This document shows positions 24,476 through 31,079 of a stretch of 31,079 nucleotides of DNA, piece after piece. The DNA lies in contig NW_003139211.1 in assembly GCF_000003605.2 (NCBI RefSeq), forward strand, positions 1-31,079, in the 5' to 3' direction. The notes under the pieces are model-generated. The model did no database searches. It worked only from the letters and a program-made list of their open reading frames with translations, and was not told the DNA's origin. Each line of letters opens with the position of its first letter. The stretch's first letter is position 1. A program made the position numbers and the translations under genes. The DNA comes from Saccoglossus kowalevskii (taxonomy: Eukaryota > Hemichordata > Enteropneusta > Harrimaniidae).

Positions 24476-26285
24476 TAAAATTCTATGTGCCTATTGTACT
24501 GGTGGCATCACACCCTGCCCTCCAATTAGAATTCTATGTGCCTATTGTATTGGTGGCAACACACCCTGCCCTCCAATTAGAATTCTATGTGCCTATTGTA
24601 GTGGTGGCAACACACCCTGCCCTCCAATTAGAATTCTATGTGCCTATTGTACTGGTGGCATCACACCCTGCCCTCCAATTAGAATTACATGTGCCTATTG
24701 TACTGGTGGCATCACACCCTGCCCTCCAATTAGAATTCTATGTGCCTATTGTACTGGTGGCATCACACCCTGCCCTCCAATTAGAATTCTATGTGCCTAC
24801 TGTATTGGTGGCAACACACCCTGCCCTCCAATTAGAATTCTATGTGCCTACTGTATTGGTGGCAACACACCCTGCCCTCCAATTAGAATTCTATGTGCCT
24901 ATTGTATTGGTGGCAACACACCCTGCCCTCCAATTAGAATTCTATGTGCCTACTGTATTGGTGGCATCACACCCTGCCCTCCAATTAGAATTCTATGTGC
25001 CTATTGTACTGGTGGCAACACACCCTGCCCTCCAATTAGAATTCTATGTGCCTATTGTACTGGTGGCATCACACCCTGCCCTCCAATTAGAATTCTATGT
25101 GCCTATTGTACTGGTGGCAACACACCCTGCCCTCCAATTAGAATTCTATGTGCCTACTGTATTGGTGGCAACACACCCTGCCCTCCAATTAGAATTCTAT
25201 ATGCCTATTGTACTGGTGGCAACACACCCTGCCCTCCAATTAGAATTCTATGTGCCTATTGTACTGGTGGCATCACACCCTGCCCTCCAATTAGAATTCT
25301 ATGTGCCTATTGTACTGGTGGCAACACACCCTGCCCTCCAATTAGAATTCTATGTGCCTATTGTACTGGTGGCATCACACCCTGCCCTCCAATTAGAATT
25401 CTATGTGCCTATTGTATTGGTGGCATCACACCCTGCCCTCCAATTAGAATTCTATGTGCCTATTGTATTGGTGGCATCACACCCTGCCCTCCAATTAGAA
25501 TTCTATGTGCCTATTGTACTGGTGGCAACACACCCTGCCCTCCAATTAGAATTCTATGTGCCTACTGTATTGTTGGCAACACTCCATGCCTTCCAATTAG
25601 AATTCTATGTGCCTACTGTACTGGTGGCAACACACCCTGCCATCCAATTAGAATTCTATGTGCCTACAGTATTGGTGGCATCACACCCTGCCCTCCAATT
25701 AGAATTCTATGTGCCTATTGTATTGGTGGCAACACACCCTGCCCTCCAATTAGAATTCTATGTGCCTACTGTACTGGTGGCAACACACCATGCCCTCCAA
25801 TTAGAATTCTATGTGCCTACTGTATTGGTGGCAGCACACCCTGCCCTCCAATTAGAATTCTATGTGCCTATTGTATTGGTGGCAACACACCCTGCCCTCC
25901 AATTAGAATTCTATGTGCCTACTGTATTGGTGGCATCACACCCTGCCCTCCAATTAGAATTCTATGTGCCTATTGTACTGGTGGCAACACACCCTGCCCT
26001 CCAATTAGAATTCTATGTGCCTATTGTATTGGTGGCAACACACCCTGCCCTCCAATTAGAATTCTATGTGCCTATTGTACTGGTGGCATCACACCGTGCC
26101 CTCCAATTAGAATTATATGTGCCTATTGTACTGGTGGCATCACACCCTGCCCTCCAATTAGAATTACATGTGCCTATTGTACTGGTGGCATCACACCCTG
26201 CCCTCCAATTAGAATTCTATGTGCCTATTGTACTGGCGGCAACACACCCTGCCCTCCAATTAGAATTCTATGTGCCTATTGTACT

Positions 26286-26421
26286 GGTGTCATCAGACCA
26301 TGCCCTCCAATTAGAATTCTATGTGCCTATTGTACTGGTGGCAACACACCCTGCCCTCCAATTAGAATTCTATTTGCCTATTGTACTGGTGGCAACACAC
26401 CCTGCCCTCCAATTAGATTTC
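26286..26421 (+). repeat. GTCATCAGACC-to-AGATTT variant cassette, copy 5
   Basis: GTGTCATCAGACC at about 26287 (with CATGCC instead of CCTGCC next to it) runs through two A47 units, one with CTATTTGCC, to ATTAGATTTC at about 26412. Confidence 0.65.
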
Positions 26422-26691
26422 TATGTGCCTATTGTACTGGTGGCAACACACCCTGCCCTCCAATTAGAATTCTATGTGCCTATTGTACTGGTGGCATCAC
26501 ACCCTGCCCTCCAATTAGAATTCTATGTGCCTATTGTACTGGTGGCAACACACCCTGCCCTCCAATTAGAATTCTATGTGCCTACTGTATTGGTGGCATC
26601 ACACCCTGCCGTCCAATTAGAATTCTATGTGCCTACTGTATTGGTGGCAACACACCCTGCCCTCCAATTAGAATTCTATGTGTCTATTGTA

Positions 26692-26965
26692 CTGGTGGCA
26701 TCACACCCTGCGATCCAATTAGAATTCTATGTGCCTATTGTACTGGTGGCATCACACCCTGCGATCCAATTAGAATTCTATGTGCCTATTGTACTGGTGG
26801 CATCACACCCTGCCCTCCAATTAGAATTATATGTGCCTATTGTATTGGTGGCAACACACCCTGCCCTCCAATTAGAATTCTATGTGCCTACTGTATTGGT
26901 GGCAACACACCACTGCCCTCCAATTAGAATTCTATGTGCCTATTGTACTAGTGGCATCACACTCT
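26692..26965 (+). repeat. GCGATCC - ATTATA - T38 A47 - ACTAGTGG cassette, copy 3
   Basis: Two GCGATCC units lie at about 26709 and 26760, ATTATA at about 26826, then T38 A47 units. An extra A occurs at about 26911 (CACCACTGCC), followed by GTACTAGTGG at about 26946 with ACTCTGCC. There is no GGTGCATC loss in this copy. Confidence 0.75.
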
Positions 26966-27385
26966 GCCCTCCAATTAGAATTCTATGTGCCTATTGTACT
27001 GGTGGCAACACACCCTGCCCTCCAATTAGAATTCTATGTGCCTACTGTATTGTTGGCAACACTCCCTGCCCTCCAATTAGAATTCTATGTGCCTATTGTA
27101 TTGGTGGCAACACACCCTGCCCTCCAATTAGAATTCTATGTGCCTATTGTATTGGTGGCATCACACCCTGCCCTCCAATTAGAATTCTATGTGCCTATTG
27201 TATTGGTGGCAACACACCCTGCCCTCCAATTAGAATTCTATGTGCCTATTGTATTGGTGGCAACACACCCTGCCCTCCAATTAGAATTCCATGTGCCTAT
27301 TGTAATGGTGGCATCACACCCTGCCCTCCAATTAGAATTCTATGTGCCTACTGTATTGGTGGCAACACACCCTGCCCTCCAATTA

Positions 27386-27671
27386 GAATTCTATGTGCCT
27401 ATTGTACTGGTGGCATCACACCCTGCCCTCCAATTAGAATTCTATGTGCCTATTGTACTGGTGGCATCACACCCTGCCCTCCAATTAGAATTCTATGTGC
27501 CTATTGTACTGGTGGCATCACACCCTGCCCTCCAATTAGAATTCTATGTGCCTATTGTACTGGTGGCATCACACCCTGCCCTCCAATTAGAATTCTATGT
27601 GCCTATTGTACTGGTGGCATCACACCCTGCCCTCCAATTAGAATTCTATGTGCCTATTGTACTGGTGGCAA
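27386..27671 (+). repeat. Homogeneous run of type A units
   Basis: About 5.6 consecutive units are identical to each other, all with T33, C38 and T47 (the TATTGTACTGGTGGCATC form). This is the cleanest place to read the type A consensus. Type A carries a GTAC (RsaI) site at unit positions 35-38, which type B lacks. Shorter type A runs occur elsewhere, for example around 2270-2500. Perfect identity between neighbours suggests recent amplification of a single unit. Confidence 0.85.
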
Positions 27672-29659
27672 CACACCCTGCCCTCCAATTAGAATCCTAT
27701 GTGCCTATTGTACTGGTGGCATCACACCCTGCTATCCAATTAGAATTCTATGTGCCTATTGTACTGGTGGCAACACACCCTGCCCTACAATTAGAATTCT
27801 ATGTGCCTATTGTACTGGTGGCAACACACCCTGCCCTCCAATTAGAATTCTATGTGCATATTGTACTGGTGGCAACACACCCTGCCCTCCAATTAGAATT
27901 ATATGTGCCTATTGTACTGGTGGCATCACACCCTGCTCTCCAATTAGAATTCTATGTGCCTACTGTATTGGTGGCAACACACCCTGCCCTCCAATTAGAA
28001 TTCTATGTGCCTATTGTACTGGTGGCAACACACCCTGCCCTCCAATTAGAATTCTATGTTCATATTGTACTGGTGGCAACACACCCTGCCCTCCAATTAG
28101 AATTATATGTGCCTATTGTACTGGTGGCATCACACCCTGCTCTCCAATTAGAATTCTATGTGCCTACTGTATTGGTGGCAACACACCCTGCCCTCCAATT
28201 AGAATTGTATGTGCCTATTGTACTGGTGGCATCACACCCTGCTCTCCAATTAGAATTCTATGTGCCTATTGTACTGGTGGCAACACACCCTGCCCTCCAA
28301 TTAGAATTCTGTGTGCGTATTGTACTGGTGGCATCACACCCTGCCCTCCAATTAGAATTGTATGTGCCTACTGTATTGGTGGCAACACACCCTGCCATCC
28401 AATTAGAATTCTATGTGCCTACAGTATTAGTGGCAACACACCCTGCCATCCAATTAGAATTATATGTGCCTACTGTATTGGTGGCAACACACCCTGCCTT
28501 CCAATTAGAATTCTATGTGCCTACTGTATTGGTGGCAACACACCCTGCCCTCCAATTAGAATTCTATGTGCCTATTGTACTGGTGGCATCACACCCTGCT
28601 CTCCAATTAGAATTCTATGTGCCTATTGTACTAGTGGCATCACACCCTGCCCTCCAATTAGAATTCTATGTGCCTATTGTAATGGTGGCAACACACCCTG
28701 CCCTCCAATTAGAATTCTATGTGCCTATTGTACTGGTGGCAACACACCCTGCCCTCCAATTAGAATTCTATGTGCCTATTGTACTGGTGGCAACACACCC
28801 TGCCCTCCAATTAGAATTCTATGTGCCTATTGTACTGGTGGCAACAGACCCTGCCCTCCAATTAGAATTCTATGTGCCTACTGTATTGGTGGCAACACAC
28901 CCTGCCCTCCAATTAGAATTCTATGTGCCTATTGTACTGGTGGCAACACACCCTGCCCTCCAATTAGAATTCTATGTGCCTATTGTACTGGTGGCATCAC
29001 ACCCTGCCCTCCAATTAAAATTCTACGTGCCTACTGTATTGGTGGCATCACACCCTGCCCTCCAATTAGAATTCTATGTGCCTACTGTATTGGTGGCAAC
29101 ACACCCTGCCCTCCAATTAAAATTCTATGTGCCTACTGTATTGGTGGCATCACACCCTGCCCTCCTATTAGAATTCTATGTGCCTATTGTATTGGTGGCA
29201 ACACACCCTGCCCTCCAATTACAATTCTATGTGCCTACTGTATTGGTGGCAACACACCCTGCCCTCCAATTAGAATTCTATGTGCCTACTGTGTTGGTGG
29301 CAACACACCCTGCCCTCCAATTAGAATTCTATGTGCCTATTGTACTGGTGGCATCACACCCTGCCGTCCAATTATAATTCTATGTGCCTATTGTACTGGT
29401 GGCATCACACCCTGCCGTCCAATTAGAATTCTATGTGCCTATTGTACTAGTGGCATCACACCCTGCCCTCCAATTATAATTTTATGTGCCTACTGTATTG
29501 ATGGCAACACACCCTGCACTCCAATTAGAAGTCTATGTGCCTACTGTATTGGTGGCAACACACCCTGCCCTCCAATTAGAATTCTATGTGCCTATTGTAT
29601 TGGTGGCATCACACGCTGCCCTCCTATTAGAATTCTATGTGCCTATTGTACTGGTGGCA

Positions 29660-29745
29660 ACACACCTGCCCTCCAATTAGAATTCTATGTGCTATTGTAC
29701 TGGTGGCATCACACCTTGCCCTCCAATTAGAATTCTATGTGCTAC
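29660..29745 (+). repeat. Cluster of three short units
   Basis: Three single-base losses occur in about 80 bp: ACACCTGCC (about 29664), GTGCTATTG (about 29690) and GTGCTACTG (about 29740). The first two lie together in one unit that matches the unit at 1061-1113 across both losses. All three shorten a run of C. Confidence 0.7.
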
Positions 29746-29849
29746 TGTATTGGTGGCATCACACCCTGCCCTCCAATTAGAATTCTATATGCCTATTGTA
29801 CTGGTGGCATCACACCCTGCCCTCCAATTAGAATTCTATGTGCCTATTG

Positions 29850-30125
29850 TACTGGTGGCATCACACCCTGCGATCCAATTAGAATTCTATGTGCCTATTG
29901 TACTGGTGGCATCACACCCTGCGATCCAATTAGAATTCTATGTGCCTATTGTACTGGTGGCATCACACCCTGCCCTCCAATTAGAATTATATGTGCCTAT
30001 TGTATTGGTGGCAACACACCCTGCCCTCCAATTAGAATTCTATGTGCCTACTGTATTGGTGGCAACACACCCTGCCCTCCAATTAGAATTCTATGTGCCT
30101 ATTGTAATAGTGGCATCACACCCTG
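29850..30125 (+). repeat. GCGATCC - ATTATA - T38 A47 - TAATAGTGG cassette, copy 4
   Basis: Two GCGATCC units (about 29869, 29920), ATTATA (about 29986), T33 T38 A47 and C33 T38 A47 units are followed by GTAATAGTGG (about 30105), a near-match to the ACTAGTGG mark of the other copies. Confidence 0.72.
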
Positions 30126-31070
30126 CCCTCCAATTAGAATTCTATGTGCCTACTGTATTGGTGGCAACACACCCTGCCCTCCAATTAGAAGTCTATGTGC
30201 CTACTGTATTGGTGGCATCACACCCTGCCCTCCTATTAGAATTCTATGTGCCTATTGTACTGGTGGCATCACACCCTGTGATCCAATTAGAATTCTATGT
30301 GCCTATTGTACTGGTGGCATCACACCCTGCCCTCCAATTAGAATTCTATGTGCATACTGTATTGGTGGCAACACACCCTGCCCTCCAATTAGAATTCTAT
30401 GTGCCTATTGTACTGGTGGCATCACACCCTGCCCTTCAATGAGAATTCTATGTGCATTTTGTACTGGTGGCAACACACCCTGCCCTCCAATTAGAATTCT
30501 ATGTGCCTACTGTATTGGTGGCAACACACCCTGCCCTCCAATTAGAATTCTATGTGCATATTGTATTGTTGGCAACACACCCTGCCCTCCAATTAGAATT
30601 CTATGTGCCTATTGTACTGGTGGCATCACACCCTGCCCTCCAATTAGAATTCTATGTGCCTATTGTACTGGTGGCATCACACCCTGAGATCCAATTAGAA
30701 TTCTATGTGCCTATTGTACTGGTGGCATCACACCCTGCCCTCCAATTAGAATTATATGTGCCTACTGTATTGGTGGCAACACACCCTGCCCTCCAATTAG
30801 AATTCTATGTGCCTATTGTACTGGTGGCATCACACCCTGCCCTCCAATTAGAATTACATGTGCCTATTGTACTGGTGGCATCACTCCCTGCCCTCCAATT
30901 AGAATTCTATGTGCCTATTGTACTGGTGGCAACACACCCTGCCCTCCAATTAGAATTCTATGTGCCTATTGTACTGGTGTCATCAGACCCTGCCCTCCAA
31001 TTAGAATTCTATATGCCTATTGTACTGGTGGCAATACACCATGCCCTCCAATTAGAATTCTATGTTCCTA

Positions 31071-31079
31071 TGATGAACT
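31071..31079. other. Possible right edge of the array
   Basis: The last recognisable array sequence is TATGTTCCTA (31061-31070). The next nine bases, TGATGAACT, match the expected TTGTACTGG at only two positions. This may be the junction with unique flanking DNA or the start of a degenerate unit. Nine bases are too few to decide. Confidence 0.4.

Larger units (their letters stand above)
1..31070 (+). repeat. 51-bp satellite array, about 609.6 head-to-tail units
   Basis: The same 51-bp unit repeats without interruption and in one orientation. Setting unit position 1 at the C-rich box CCCTGCCCTCC, the unit holds a CCAAT box (10-14), the palindrome TAGAATTCTA (15-24, containing an EcoRI site), a TATGTGCC stretch (23-30), and a TGTACTGGTGGCATCACA type 3' part (34-51). 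The consensus has about 11 A, 15 C, 9 G and 16 T (47% GC) and no CpG. Most units differ from the consensus at only 0-3 sites. Length bookkeeping (609 x 51 = 31059; observed 31038; 28 lost and 7 gained single bases by eye) closes exactly, which excludes hidden insertions. The left edge is not in the window. Long uninterrupted satellites of this kind are typical of eukaryotic heterochromatin or VNTR loci. The family is not one I recognise and no function can be assigned. There is no gene in this stretch on either strand. Confidence 0.97.

Noticed and set aside
22852-29730. Protein-coding gene for a 2292-residue repeat protein
   Set aside because: It switches twice or more between the two 17-residue repeat types at single-base indels. 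It ends when an indel moves it into the phase with TAG in every unit. This is what a non-coding array gives by chance.
1-31070. CRISPR array
   Set aside because: There are no unique spacers. The whole 51-bp unit is conserved, there is no leader and there are no cas genes, and the unit count is far beyond normal arrays.
1-31070. Telomeric repeat, simple microsatellite, or alpha-satellite-like centromere array with CENP-B boxes
   Set aside because: The unit is 51 bp, not 5-8 bp. It does not resemble the 171-bp alpha unit, and no CENP-B box-like sequence is visible. A centromeric role by other means cannot be judged from sequence.
1-31070. G-quadruplex array on the reverse strand (GGAGGGCAGGG in each unit)
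   Set aside because: Each unit gives only three close G-tracts, with the next about 40 bases away. A stable structure within a unit is not supported by sequence alone.
1-31079. Genes for tRNA, rRNA or other RNAs, and bacterial-type promoters or terminators
   Set aside because: No sequence outside the unit exists in the window. Small hairpins such as GGTG-GCATCA-CACC in type A units are four base pairs long and repeat with the unit.

Overview
The whole window is one tandem-repeat (satellite or large minisatellite) array. A 51-bp unit repeats head to tail, always in the same orientation, from base 1 to about base 31070. Counting register from the first base gives 609 complete units plus part of a 610th. 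I count 28 single bases lost and 7 gained, and this matches the observed total length (609 x 51 minus 21 at position 31039). That balance leaves no room for an inserted gene, transposon or spacer. I see no credible protein-coding gene, no RNA gene, no CRISPR array and no mobile element. An array this long and uninterrupted points to a eukaryotic nuclear genome (heterochromatic, pericentromeric, subtelomeric or a giant VNTR). I do not recognise the family and cannot name the organism.

The unit is about 47% GC with no CpG in the consensus. Taking the C-rich box CCCTGCCCTCC as unit positions 1-11, it is followed by an AT-rich box with a CCAAT/TAATTG core and a 10-bp palindrome (TAGAATTCTA, unit positions 15-24) centred on an EcoRI site. 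A TG-rich part follows, containing three common two-state sites: 33 (T/C), 38 (C/T) and 47 (T/A). Two main unit types exist: type A (T33 C38 T47) and type B (C33 T38 A47). All six recombinant combinations also occur.

Because 51 = 3 x 17 and two of the three forward frames contain no stop in the consensus, the array gives very long apparent open frames (up to about 2290 codons, 22852-29730). These are by-products of the period. Nearly all length changes shift the frame, and neither frame favours silent changes.

Layout: 1-1115 holds 11 of the 28 lost bases. About 1.1-9 kb is regular array with 12-unit (2.9/3.5 kb) and 9-unit (6.3/6.7 kb) local duplications. 9.18-9.29 kb is a small indel cluster. 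About 9.3-21 kb is regular array with an 8-unit duplication (15.0/15.4 kb) and a long-range copy of the 5.6-5.97 kb block at 11.7-12.1 kb. 21.16-21.30 kb and 23.89-24.00 kb hold the most divergent units. About 24-31 kb is regular, with repeated multi-unit cassettes. The last 9 bases (31071-31079) no longer fit the unit and may mark the array edge.

The variants act as bar codes. Rare changes recur in the same order at distant places, so the array grew by unequal exchange or conversion of multi-unit blocks of several sizes (8, 9, 11 and 12 units locally; 6 to 28 kb apart at long range), with no single fixed higher-order period.
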